64,000 bases of DNA from JBBDSH01 sp040905045. GTDB lineage: Bacteria > Pseudomonadota > Gammaproteobacteria > Eutrophobiales > Eutrophobiaceae. The notes beneath the pieces were generated by a model. That model saw nothing but the letters and a program-made list of their open reading frames with translations. It was not told where the DNA came from and made no database searches. Below are positions 8,046 through 16,263 of the stretch, in pieces (position 1 is the first letter of the stretch; each line of letters opens with the position of its first letter). The position numbers and the translations under genes are program-made. The stretch is from positions 8,478 through 72,477 of the forward strand of contig JBBDSH010000099.1 of the NCBI GenBank assembly GCA_040905045.1, written 5' to 3'.

Positions 8046-9206
8046 TTAGCGCCGTTGATCAAAGCGGCGTCCGATCATGGCACTGGTGATATTGATCTTC
8101 TGTATGTCGATGGTGCCGCCGGCGATACCCCAGCCCCAGGCATCGCGCATGCGCCGCTCGGCGGCGTATTCCTTGGAATAGCCGTAACCGCCCATGAGCT
8201 GTACTGCGTTGCCGGTAACGGTGCGGGCGATTTCGTTGGCGTAACACTTGGCGATGGAGGATTCCTCGATACTGGGCATGCCGTCCTCGGCGTTGCAGGC
8301 GGCGCGGTGGATCAGCAGGCGGGCGGCATCCACCTGCATGCGCATTTCCGCCAGGCGTATCTGCACGGCCTGGAAATCGATGATGGGTTTGCCGAACTGT
8401 TTTCGTTCCTGGACGTATTCGATCACGTCCGCCAGCGAACCGGCGGCCTGGGCCAGGGCCATGGTGGCGTTACCGCAGCGCTCCAGGTCGAAGGCCTCCA
8501 TGAGTTTCTTGAAGCCGCCGGCGTGCACGATGACATTTTCCTCGGGGACCGTGACGTCGTCGAAGTAGATGTCCGATGAGGGGACACCGCGAAAGCCCAT
8601 GAGCTCTTCAGGCTTGCCGAAGGACAGTCCCGGCGTGTCCTTTTCCACGAACACTGCGCCGATGCCTTTGGCACCGGGATCATCGGAGAGCCGGCAGTAC
8701 ACCACGTAACCGCCGGCGTGACCGCCGCCGGAACACCAGCGCTTGGTGCCGTTCAGAACCACCTTGTCGTTCTTGATGACACCCTTTGTGGTCAGATCCG
8801 TCAGCGCCGTCCCGGCCGCCGGCTCCGACATGGCCACGGCCACCATCATCTCGCCGCGGCACACCGCCGGCAGGACCCGTTCCCGCAGCGCCGGTTGGCC
8901 GAAATGCTCGATGGCCCGCACCGGGCCCACCGAGGATTCAAAGATGGGGAAGGCGACAGCCGCGGAGATCTGCCCCACCTCTTCCAGTACCAGCAGGGCC
9001 TCCAGATTGCCCAGGCCCAGTCCGCCCAGTTCTTCCGATACGTTGACGCCCAATAGCCCCATTTCCGCAAATTCATTCACCAGTTCGGGGGAAGGGGGCT
9101 CTCCGGTGCGCTCAATTTCCTCGGCGGCGGCCGGCAGTTTATCCCGCGCGAAACGGCGCACTGTATCCTGCAGTTGTTGTTGTTCGGGTGTCAGTCGGAA
9201 GTCCAT
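8046..9206 (-). CDS. Acyl-CoA dehydrogenase with displaced catalytic base
   Basis: A 386-residue FAD-dependent acyl-CoA dehydrogenase introducing an alpha,beta double bond into an acyl-CoA and passing electrons to ETF. The start at 9206 (MDFRLTPEQQQLQDTVRRFA) is supported by an AGGATG site and by the family N-terminus; an upstream in-frame ATG adds an unsupported leader. FAD/substrate motifs include AMSEPAAGTALTDL and WCSGGGHAG. In the usual catalytic segment near the C-terminus the sequence is GIAGGTIDIQ where medium-chain enzymes have YEGT, so the usual Glu is Gly. A Glu is present in EAFDLERCG (residue 242), the position used by isovaleryl-CoA dehydrogenase. It faces the OYE gene across a 119-base promoter region. 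Confidence 0.9.
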   Translation of the reverse strand: MDFRLTPEQQQLQDTVRRFARDKLPAAAEEIERTGEPPSPELVNEFAEMGLLGVNVSEELGGLGLGNLEALLVLEEVGQISAAVAFPIFESSVGPVRAIEHFGQPALRERVLPAVCRGEMMVAVAMSEPAAGTALTDLTTKGVIKNDKVVLNGTKRWCSGGGHAGGYVVYCRLSDDPGAKGIGAVFVEKDTPGLSFGKPEELMGFRGVPSSDIYFDDVTVPEENVIVHAGGFKKLMEAFDLERCGNATMALAQAAGSLADVIEYVQERKQFGKPIIDFQAVQIRLAEMRMQVDAARLLIHRAACNAEDGMPSIEESSIAKCYANEIARTVTGNAVQLMGGYGYSKEYAAERRMRDAWGWGIAGGTIDIQKINITSAMIGRRFDQRR

Positions 9207-9325
9207 CGGGCATCCTGTGGTATAAGTGGGGTTCCGGTAAGCGTACCGAAATATTTGCCTGCAATGGCGGGAAAGTATACTCTCCCGACTATGAAAAGAA
9301 AACAATCACGACTGTTTGTTATTTT

Positions 9326-10483
9326 ATGAGTGCCGTAGAAGGGGGTATTTCAGGTTCGCCGGGGTCCACGGAGATTCTCTTCACACCCCTGGAGCATTCA
9401 ACCCTGCCCCTGAAGAACCGCATTGTCATGGCGCCCATGACACGCTGGTTTTCACCCGATGGCATCCCCGGGCCGGATGTGGCCGCCTATTACCGCCGGC
9501 GCGCCGAAGGTGGCGCCGGGCTGATTATTACCGAAGGCACGTTTATTGATCATCCCGCCACTCTGAACTATGCCTCCAGCATCCCGCGCCTCTTTGGCGA
9601 TCAGGCCCTGGCCGGCTGGCGGCATGTGGTCGGGGAAGTCCACGCCGCGGGTGCGCGGATCATGGCGCAGCTGTGGCATACGGGACTGGTCTACGCCTTC
9701 GGCCAGGAACAACTGGGCCCCACCGGACAGGTCATCGATCCGCCCCACGCCAGCCCCTCGGGATTCGTGGAGCCGGGGCACAAAGTGACCGGGCCCATGA
9801 CGGACAACGATATTGCCGATGTTATCGCTTCCTACGCCCGGGCCGCGGCAGCGGCACGGCAGGTCGGCTTCGACGGCGTGGAGATCCATGCCGCCCATGG
9901 TTATCTCATCGATCAGTTTTTCTGGGAGGCCCTGAATAAACGCACTGATCGTTATGGTGTCGATGTCACCGGCCGAACACGCCTGATGGTGGATATCCTG
10001 ACCGCCATGCGGGCGGAAGTGGGAGCAGACTTTCCGATTTGCATCCGTTATTCCCAGTGGAAGCAACAGGACTACACTGCGCGCCTCGCCGATACGCCGC
10101 AGGAACTGGAACGCTTTCTCGAACCCATTGCCGATGCGGGACCGGATTTCTTTCACTGTTCCCAGCGGCGTTTCTGGGAGTCGGAATTTTCCGGCAGCGA
10201 TCGGAACCTGGCCGGCTGGACCCGCAAGATAACCGGCCTGCCCGTGATTACTGTCGGTTCCGTGGGTCTGCGCGAGGACTTCATGCACAGTTTCAGCGAA
10301 GGCGGCGCCACGCAGCCGGCCGGCCTGGAAGGATTGGTTGCCCGGCTGGAACGCGGCGACTTTGATCTGGTGGCCGTGGGCCGGGCGCTGCTGGGTGACG
10401 CCAACTGGCCCAACCGGGTTCGCAGTGGCGACACGGATCGCCTGCGCGGTTTCGATACCAGTGTCCTGGAGACACTCAACTGA
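9326..10483 (+). CDS. NADH:flavin oxidoreductase, Old Yellow Enzyme family
   Basis: A 385-residue FMN-dependent TIM-barrel ene-reductase of the Old Yellow Enzyme superfamily, which reduces activated C=C bonds with NAD(P)H. Family marks are the opening LFTPLEHSTLPLKNRIVMAP, the QLWHTG strand, and the paired active-site histidines in EIHAAHGYLIDQFFW, followed by the barrel strand GLPVITVGSV and the phosphate-binding FDLVAVGRALL. ATG 9326 is chosen as the first start after the divergent promoter space; the ribosome site is weak, so the N-terminus could be slightly different. The cysteine clusters of the large 2,4-dienoyl-CoA reductases are absent, so it is a single-domain type. It is followed closely by the PQQ dehydrogenase gene (32 bases). 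Confidence 0.9.
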   Translation: MSAVEGGISGSPGSTEILFTPLEHSTLPLKNRIVMAPMTRWFSPDGIPGPDVAAYYRRRAEGGAGLIITEGTFIDHPATLNYASSIPRLFGDQALAGWRHVVGEVHAAGARIMAQLWHTGLVYAFGQEQLGPTGQVIDPPHASPSGFVEPGHKVTGPMTDNDIADVIASYARAAAAARQVGFDGVEIHAAHGYLIDQFFWEALNKRTDRYGVDVTGRTRLMVDILTAMRAEVGADFPICIRYSQWKQQDYTARLADTPQELERFLEPIADAGPDFFHCSQRRFWESEFSGSDRNLAGWTRKITGLPVITVGSVGLREDFMHSFSEGGATQPAGLEGLVARLERGDFDLVAVGRALLGDANWPNRVRSGDTDRLRGFDTSVLETLN

Positions 10484-10515
10484 ACATTGCAACGGTAGTC
10501 GCTATAGAGAAAACC

Positions 10516-12534
10516 ATGCTGCGAATATCCTTTCCCTTATCCCTCCAGCTGATTTACCTGTTCGCAATGCTGTTGTCGGGAGGTGCGGTTAAAGCAGCCG
10601 TGACAGGGCCGTTCAGCGCCGAGCAGGCAAAGCGCGGCCAGGCCTTGTATGAGCGCCATTGCGCCGCCTGCCACGGCGCCGATCTGAGCGGCGGCAACGC
10701 CGTGGCCTTGCGGGGCGATGGTTTCCTGTCACGCTGGAGCGGCGATGATCAGTCAGTGGGCGATCTGGCCTATGTCATTACCACCACCATGCCCCTGGGC
10801 AATGCCGGCATCCTGAAACCGCAGCAATCCCTGGACATCGTCACCTACATGATGGCGGCAAACGGTCACACGGCCGGCGGCGAGATTCTGCTGGTGGACG
10901 ACCCGCGTACGGAAGAACTCAGTGTTGGCACGGAAGCGCACCGGCAAATGGCGCGGCAACGGGGAAACCGTTGCCCCGATGTGCATGATTATTTTTCCGA
11001 AAACAGGCCGCAGACACAGCAGCCGGATCAACGGGAACTGACCCGTGGCGGCGATGAGTCCGACTGGCTGTTGCCGGGCCGCAATTACGCAGGTCATCGC
11101 TATTCCACCCTGGACAAGATTAATCGCGGCAACGCCCATAAACTGCGGCACACCTGTATGTATGAAACCGGCGACACCCTGGGGTTTCAGACCATTCCGC
11201 TGGTACGCGACGGGCGGCTCTATTTCACGACCAACACCGATACCTTCGCCATCGACGCCGCCACCTGCGAGGAAATCTGGAAAGTCGAGCGGCCGCTCCG
11301 CTGCACGGAACTCTGGCAGCATTCCCGCGGCGCCGCCCTGAAGGACGGTTACCTGGTTCGCGGTACCCCCGACGGGTATCTGATGGCCATGAACGCCGAA
11401 ACCGGCGAGACGGTCTGGGAACGCCTGGTAAACGATTCCGACGTGCCCGGCGCGGGCGTGCCCATTTCGCCGTTGATTTACAAGGACCGCGTGGTGGTGG
11501 CGCCGTCCACCTCGGATATCGGTATTAATGGATGGGTGCGCGGCTATCGCCTGACCAACGGCGAACTGTTGTGGAATTTCGACGTCATTCCTGAACCCGG
11601 CACCGAGGCGGCGAAAACCTGGGACAATGAAGAGGCACTGAAACGCGGCGGCGGCGCCATCTGGACGCCGTTGACCCTGGATACGGAAACCGAAACCGCG
11701 TACATGGCCACGGCCAATCCCGGCCCGGCCTTCTATCCCCAGGTTCGCGGCGGCGATAACCTCTACACCAATACACTGCTGGCGCTGGACGTCATGAGCG
11801 GAGAATTGCGCTGGTACGATCAGATCCTGCCCGGTGATTACCACGACTGGGATTTCATGCACGCCAGTCCGCTGTTTCGTGCCGGTGACAGGGACATGGT
11901 GCTGGCGGTGGGCAAGGACGGCTACATCCACGGGATTGATCGCAATTCCCATGAACGGGTTTACAGCGTGGCCGTGACGCATCAGGAAAACGTGGATGCT
12001 CCCATCACGCCCGGATCGGATACCCGCTTTTGTCCCGGTATCGGCGGCGGCATGCAGTTCAATGCCCCGGCCCTGGATCCGGAATCGAATACCCTGTTTG
12101 TCACGGCGGTGGAATGGTGTTCCTCGGTGCGCCAGACCCATGAGATCCGGTTCGTGCGCGGCGGCCTCTACATGGGCGGCTATTTCACCATGGACCCGGT
12201 GGAAAAAGCCTATGGTACCCTGACCGCCTACCGCGCGGCGGACGGTGAACGGCTCTGGCGCATGCACTCGGATCGCCCGGTGCTGGCGGCGGTAGCGGCC
12301 ACCGCCGGCGGTCTGGTTTTGATGGGCGAGTTGAACGGTAACTTTAATATCCTGGATGGGGATAATGGTGAGAAGCTCTACAGTTTCGATACCGGTGCGG
12401 CATTGAACGGCGGCATCATTACCTATGAGGTTGACGGCCGGCAGTACATCGCCGTGGCGGCCGGGGCCGCGGCGCCGTTCTGGCAGGCACAGCCCGCCAC
12501 CGGCGGCATACGCATTTTTACACTAGACGACTGA
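10516..12534 (+). CDS. PQQ-type quinohaemoprotein dehydrogenase with N-terminal cytochrome c domain
   Basis: A 672-residue exported protein: signal peptide (about 1-28), cytochrome c domain with haem motif C49-A-A-C52-H53 and a likely Met ligand in TTTMPLGNAG, then an eight-bladed beta-propeller of the PQQ-dependent alcohol dehydrogenase type. Propeller marks include LPGRNYAGHRYSTLDKIN, the blade motif AMNAETGETVWE and the cofactor-proximal DYHDWDFMHASPLF. It should oxidise an alcohol in the periplasm and pass electrons to cytochromes. The haem domain precedes the propeller, whereas classical quinohaemoprotein alcohol dehydrogenases have it at the C-terminus; I recall the reversed order from polyvinyl alcohol dehydrogenases. 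I do not see the adjacent Cys-Cys pair of methanol/ethanol dehydrogenases, so PQQ use is probable but not proven. Confidence 0.85.
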   Translation: MLRISFPLSLQLIYLFAMLLSGGAVKAAVTGPFSAEQAKRGQALYERHCAACHGADLSGGNAVALRGDGFLSRWSGDDQSVGDLAYVITTTMPLGNAGILKPQQSLDIVTYMMAANGHTAGGEILLVDDPRTEELSVGTEAHRQMARQRGNRCPDVHDYFSENRPQTQQPDQRELTRGGDESDWLLPGRNYAGHRYSTLDKINRGNAHKLRHTCMYETGDTLGFQTIPLVRDGRLYFTTNTDTFAIDAATCEEIWKVERPLRCTELWQHSRGAALKDGYLVRGTPDGYLMAMNAETGETVWERLVNDSDVPGAGVPISPLIYKDRVVVAPSTSDIGINGWVRGYRLTNGELLWNFDVIPEPGTEAAKTWDNEEALKRGGGAIWTPLTLDTETETAYMATANPGPAFYPQVRGGDNLYTNTLLALDVMSGELRWYDQILPGDYHDWDFMHASPLFRAGDRDMVLAVGKDGYIHGIDRNSHERVYSVAVTHQENVDAPITPGSDTRFCPGIGGGMQFNAPALDPESNTLFVTAVEWCSSVRQTHEIRFVRGGLYMGGYFTMDPVEKAYGTLTAYRAADGERLWRMHSDRPVLAAVAATAGGLVLMGELNGNFNILDGDNGEKLYSFDTGAALNGGIITYEVDGRQYIAVAAGAAAPFWQAQPATGGIRIFTLDD

Positions 12535-12558
12535 GACACAGTCAAGGGGAGAACAGCA

Positions 12559-13122
12559 ATGAAATTACCAACCGATCAGAAAATCTGGCAGAACGCCTGG
12601 GTGGTACCCGATGTGGAAGCCGCCGCCATGAACTGGGTGCGCAATTTCGGTGTCGGGCCTTTCTTTATCACTCAATACGGTGACGACCTGTTGACGGATC
12701 TTGTTTACCGGGGCAAGCCCGGCAGTTTGAATATCCTGGTTGCAGTAAGTCATGCCGGCCCGGTGCAGATAGAATTGATACAACGTCTTGACGATGATCC
12801 CACGCCCTACAGCGACACCGTGGCACCGGGACAGACCGCGTTTCATCATGTCGCCGTGTGGTCGGATGATATCGACGCGGATGTGGCGCATTATGAAAAG
12901 CAGGGTGCGCCCGCGGCCATTACCGGCCGGGTTATCGATTCGGTACGTTTTGCCTATCTGGATACCCAGGCGACTCTGGGCTGCATGGTGGAAATGGTGG
13001 AGCGCAGCGCCGATTTTGATGACCGCTTGCGGATGCTGGAAGGTATATGCAACGACTGGGACGGCAGTGATCCCCTGCGCGATATGGCGGCGATAGGCCA
13101 GGAAAACAATCTGAGCCCGTAA
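12559..13122 (+). CDS. VOC family protein, paralogue of the one at 7258-7773
   Basis: A 187-residue vicinal oxygen chelate protein. The opening KIWQNAWVVPDVEAAAMNW and second-module start AFHHVAVWSDDIDADV are typical of the epimerase-like subfamily. Likely metal ligands are E in VQIELIQRL, H in FHHVAV and E in MVEMVERS. Its late segment CNDWDGSDPLRD matches DWDGSDPIRG of the other VOC protein, which ties them to one subfamily. A strong GGGGAG site precedes ATG 12559 and it starts 24 bases after the PQQ dehydrogenase, so it is probably in the same transcript as the OYE and PQQ genes. It may act on an intermediate of that pathway. Confidence 0.85.
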   Translation: MKLPTDQKIWQNAWVVPDVEAAAMNWVRNFGVGPFFITQYGDDLLTDLVYRGKPGSLNILVAVSHAGPVQIELIQRLDDDPTPYSDTVAPGQTAFHHVAVWSDDIDADVAHYEKQGAPAAITGRVIDSVRFAYLDTQATLGCMVEMVERSADFDDRLRMLEGICNDWDGSDPLRDMAAIGQENNLSP

Positions 13123-13140
13123 GGTTCAGGCAGGCCAAGT

Positions 13141-13174
13141 AGGGTGGGTTGAGCGTTGTTGGCGAAACCCACCA
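13141..13174. repeat. GGGTGGGTTGAGCG hairpin
   Basis: The short inverted repeat GGTGGGTT / AACCCACC lies 18 bases after the VOC stop codon. It shares sequence with the longer element at 24608-24704 and could act as a terminator. Confidence 0.65.
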
Positions 13175-13251
13175 TTGTTGTAGTTGGAACTAAGGCCAGA
13201 GAATGGGGTCACGGTGTTTTCGTCTTCGTGCAATATGCGGGCTTAATAAGT

Positions 13252-13381
13252 ATTCCGAATCCGTATTCAATCCGGGAACCTAACGCGGACACGCGGTAAA
13301 TACCTCCTTGTAGCTCGAATGCGGCATCCCTGCCGCATACGGTCCGCTTATAGGTTCCCGGATTGAATACGGATTCGGAAT
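13252..13381. repeat. 130-base palindromic element, copy A
   Basis: Arms of about 39 bases (13252-13290 and 13342-13381) are almost perfectly complementary, starting ATTCCGAATCCGT and ending ACGGATTCGGAAT. The loop carries an inner hairpin ATGCGGCA-TCCC-TGCCGCAT and the conserved string AATACCTCC. A second copy of identical length lies at 33801-33930 and the start of a third at the right window edge. The arms differ between copies at about nine positions, nearly all with matching changes on the other arm. Confidence 0.9.
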
Positions 13382-13456
13382 GACTATATCTACGCTACAA
13401 CACCGCGACCCCATACTCATGAATTTTTCATAACGTATTCTGTATCAAACCATCAT

Positions 13457-14017
13457 TCAGTCCGTCGGCACGTCCCGCCATGTATCCCAGGTAGGCAGAG
13501 CCTCCGGATAATCGGCCTTCTGGGGTTTTTCGTAGGCGCGCATGCGTTCCAGCTCGCCCAGATATTGAGAGTAGTCCTTGACCGGCAGATAATAGAAGAA
13601 AGACAGAACCCGATCCTGGAATCGCCAGCAACCCTCTTCGATACGGTAATCGTCTTCGTAGCGCATGGCCACCCACATGGGTTCGTTGTTGCGGACGACT
13701 TCGGCGTGTGAGGTTACCAGGCCCGTGGCGTGTTCGGGGTCGTCGTCATCCATGTGGATGATGTGCTCGTGGACGAAATGATTGGTGGGGCCGAGTGCCG
13801 CGTAACGTCCCTTGAACTGTTCGATGACGGCGCCGCGTCCGCGGGCGTTCATGACACCGTCTTTGGAACGAAAGCCGCCGTCGCGACAAAAACATTCACC
13901 CACCGACACAAGGTCCCGGTTATCGATGACGATGCCGTAGCGGGCCACCAGTTCCCGTATTTCTTCCCGGTGTTCCAGTATTTGAATCCGTCTTTCCAGC
14001 TCGTTCAGGTCAGCCAT
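13457..14017 (-). CDS. NTF2/SnoaL-like protein
   Basis: A 186-residue NTF2-like (SnoaL_4) protein. The N-terminal helix pair LERRIQILEHREEIRELVAR followed by GIVIDNRDLVSVGECF and the central HFVHEHIIHMDDDD are typical of this fold. The start at 14017 (MADLNELE) is supported by an AGGAGG site seven bases upstream; an in-frame ATG at 14071 is not. The C-terminal extension (YPEALPTWDTWRDVP) is common in members found in catabolic clusters. The gene is monocistronic as far as can be seen, with the thiolase gene upstream on the same strand 143 bases away. Substrate or ligand unknown. Confidence 0.78.
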   Translation of the reverse strand: MADLNELERRIQILEHREEIRELVARYGIVIDNRDLVSVGECFCRDGGFRSKDGVMNARGRGAVIEQFKGRYAALGPTNHFVHEHIIHMDDDDPEHATGLVTSHAEVVRNNEPMWVAMRYEDDYRIEEGCWRFQDRVLSFFYYLPVKDYSQYLGELERMRAYEKPQKADYPEALPTWDTWRDVPTD

Positions 14018-14160
14018 GGAATTGCCTCCTGTTGTTAAGGTAATTGAACAATAATTCGTGCCGGTACCCACTGGGCATAAAGGTCGGCACTCCTACGTCC
14101 AGGGTTTTACTTCGATGGTCAACGGAGACAGTAGGAGGCCCGCCTTCGGGCCGAATCTTT

Positions 14161-15354
14161 CTATGACAATCGTTCGAATATCGCCGCGATACCCTGGCCG
14201 CCGCCGATGCACATGGAGATCAGCGCATAACGTCCGCCGGTGCGCTGCAACTCATACAGCGCCTTGATGGTAATAATGCAGCCGGTGGCGCCGACGGGAT
14301 GACCGAGAGAAATACCGCTGCCGTTGGGATTGGTTTTGTCCATGGGCAGATCCAGTTCCCGTACCACCGCCAGGGCCTGGGAAGCGAAGGCTTCGTTGAG
14401 TTCGATCACGTCCATATCGGCGACACTGAGGCCGGTTCTTTTCAGGACATTGCGTATGGCCGGTAACGGTCCGATGCCCATAACGGAGGGGTCGACACCG
14501 GCGTGGGCGTAACCCACCAGCCGGCCCATGGGAGTCAGGTTATTTTTCTCGGCGTACTTGCCGCCGACCAGGATCAGGGAGGCTGCGCCGTCGTTGATAC
14601 CGGAGGCATTGCCGGCAGTGACGGAGCCGTCTTCCTTGAAGACCGGTTTAAGCCTGGTCATGTCTTCCGGCTTCACATCGCGTCGTATATGTTCGTCGGT
14701 GACAAACTGGACCGTTTCCTTTTTCTGCTTGATATCAACGGGGACGATCTGTTCCTTGAAATAACCTTCATCGGTGGCCCTGGCCGCCCTCTGGTGGCTT
14801 TCCGCGGCGAGGTTGTCCTGGTCCTCACGGGAAATCTTGTACTGGTCGGCGACGTTCTCGGCGGTGATGCCCATGTGGCATTTGCTGAAGGGATCCGTCA
14901 GGGCCGCCACCATGGCGTCGATCATGCGGCCGTCGCCCATGCGCTGACCCCAGCGGGCGTTCGGCAGCCAGTAAGGTGCGCGGCTCATGCACTCGGCGCC
15001 GCCGGCCGCGGCGGCCTCGGCATCACCCAGCATGATGGTCTGTGCTGCTGAAATGATGGCCTGCAAGCCGCTGCCGCAGAGTCGGTTCAGGGTCATGGCC
15101 GGTGTTTCAACGGGGACGCCGGCGTTGACGGCGATGTACCGCGAGAGATACATATCGCCGGGTTCGGTATGGATCACGTTACCGTAGACAACGTGCTGAA
15201 TGGCATCCGGCGCCAGGCCCGAGCGGGTCAGGGCCTCCTTGAGGGTAATGGCGCCCAGATCGCTGGGGCTGTGATCCTTGAGACTGCCGCCGTAGCCGCC
15301 GATGGCGGTACGGCAACCACTGATAACCAGGACATCATCGGAAGTATTGGCCAA
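14161..15354 (-). CDS. Acetyl-CoA C-acetyltransferase (thiolase)
   Basis: A 397-residue thiolase that cleaves 3-oxoacyl-CoA or condenses two acetyl-CoA. The nucleophilic Cys93 sits in [10 protein letters not shown], the general-base His352 in GHPVGATG and the second catalytic Cys382 in CIGGGQG, so the active site is intact. The overall length and sequence style fit biosynthetic/degradative AtoB/PhaA/FadA-like enzymes, which cannot be told apart here. It is transcribed divergently from the TetR-IcmF unit; the shared 237-base spacer contains a 21-base palindrome that could let the TetR protein control both. It would supply the final thiolysis step for the acyl-CoA genes next door. Confidence 0.95.
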   Translation of the reverse strand: MANTSDDVLVISGCRTAIGGYGGSLKDHSPSDLGAITLKEALTRSGLAPDAIQHVVYGNVIHTEPGDMYLSRYIAVNAGVPVETPAMTLNRLCGSGLQAIISAAQTIMLGDAEAAAAGGAECMSRAPYWLPNARWGQRMGDGRMIDAMVAALTDPFSKCHMGITAENVADQYKISREDQDNLAAESHQRAARATDEGYFKEQIVPVDIKQKKETVQFVTDEHIRRDVKPEDMTRLKPVFKEDGSVTAGNASGINDGAASLILVGGKYAEKNNLTPMGRLVGYAHAGVDPSVMGIGPLPAIRNVLKRTGLSVADMDVIELNEAFASQALAVVRELDLPMDKTNPNGSGISLGHPVGATGCIITIKALYELQRTGGRYALISMCIGGGQGIAAIFERLS

Positions 15355-15545
15355 TTTCGTTCACCTGACTGTTTAATCATGAATAAATGGAATGGTACGG
15401 ACCGGATTGCAGCGGGATTGTGCGCTGCAAAAATCTGGAATTTACGAATAATCAAAAAGTTATCTTCTTAATCCCGATCATTCCACTGGTGTTTCCGCCT
15501 CCGGTCGGGAGCGGCCACATTGTATACGGCATGTGTTGATGATAC

Positions 15546-15566
15546 ACTTGTTTGTAACAAGCAAGT
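15546..15566. promoter_or_regulatory. Palindromic operator, probable TetR-family site (site 1)
   Basis: The 9-base arms ACTTGTTTG and CAAGCAAGT, separated by TAA, form an inverted repeat with one mismatch pair. It lies 26 bases before the TetR start and in the divergent promoter space shared with the thiolase gene. The same architecture recurs at 26667-26687. Binding by the adjacent TetR protein is inference. Confidence 0.75.
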
Positions 15567-15591
15567 ATCGCAGATCCGGGGGCCCTTGTCC

Positions 15592-16263
15592 ATGAGCATC
15601 CACTCCAGCGAAGTGGTAAAGAACGTTTCACAGAGGCGTCTCACCCAGGCGGAACGCACGGCCCTGTCCGATATCCGCATGGTAGAGACCGCCATCGACC
15701 TGATCGTCCGGCACGGTGTCGAAGGCATGACATTGAAAGAGGTCGGTGAGTCGGCCGGTTACAGCCGCAGCCTGGCCGGGTACCGGTTCGGCTCCAAGGA
15801 AGGCCTGATGAAGCACGTCATTCGCTCCATCGGCGACGAGTGGCTGCAGGAACTGAAACAGGTCACCGCCGACAAGGTCGGTCTGGATGCCATCTGCGCG
15901 GCCATTGACGCCCATTACCGTTTCTGCCGGGAGGCCCCGAATCATGTCCTGGCCTTTTACATCCTCTGGTTCCAGTCCGTCAGCCCCGGTTCCCTTTGCA
16001 AGGACACCATGATGAGTATTCACAAGCGCCGGCAGAAGGACGTGGCGGAGTGGATCAAACAGGGGATGGCGGCAGGATTGATCGATGCTTCCGTTGAGGC
16101 CGACGTCATCGCCGAGCAATTCTGTTCGGCCGTGGTCGGCATTGTTTATCAATGGCTGCTCAATCCCGAAGCCATGGATGAAGTGGAGAAGCTGCACAGG
16201 GGGCTGAAACAGACGATGCAACAACTATTGTTAACCAAGAACGAACGGGACAATCAACAATGA
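15592..16263 (+). CDS. TetR/AcrR family transcriptional regulator
   Basis: A 223-residue TetR-type repressor. The N-terminal DNA-binding region contains the helix-turn-helix [21 protein letters not shown] (residues about 45-65) followed by [12 protein letters not shown], the usual connection to helix 4; the rest is the all-helical ligand domain. The start at 15592 (MSIHSSE) is preferred over an in-frame ATG at 15520, because the latter would place the palindromic operator inside the coding region. Its stop overlaps the icmF start (ATGA), so regulator and mutase are one transcript. It most likely senses an acyl-CoA and binds the palindrome upstream of itself and the matching one at 26667. Confidence 0.92.
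   Translation: MSIHSSEVVKNVSQRRLTQAERTALSDIRMVETAIDLIVRHGVEGMTLKEVGESAGYSRSLAGYRFGSKEGLMKHVIRSIGDEWLQELKQVTADKVGLDAICAAIDAHYRFCREAPNHVLAFYILWFQSVSPGSLCKDTMMSIHKRRQKDVAEWIKQGMAAGLIDASVEADVIAEQFCSAVVGIVYQWLLNPEAMDEVEKLHRGLKQTMQQLLLTKNERDNQQ

Larger units (their letters stand above)
13123..13456. other. Gene-free stretch occupied by repeats
   Basis: These 334 bases between the converging VOC and NTF2-like genes contain no credible gene. They hold a short GGGTGGGTT hairpin at 13141-13174 and the long palindromic element at 13252-13381. The space between and after these is unremarkable. Confidence 0.7.

Noticed and set aside
10753..12267. Long opposite-strand frame over the PQQ dehydrogenase gene
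   Set aside because: No domain features, and the plus-strand gene has a signal peptide, haem motif and propeller repeats.
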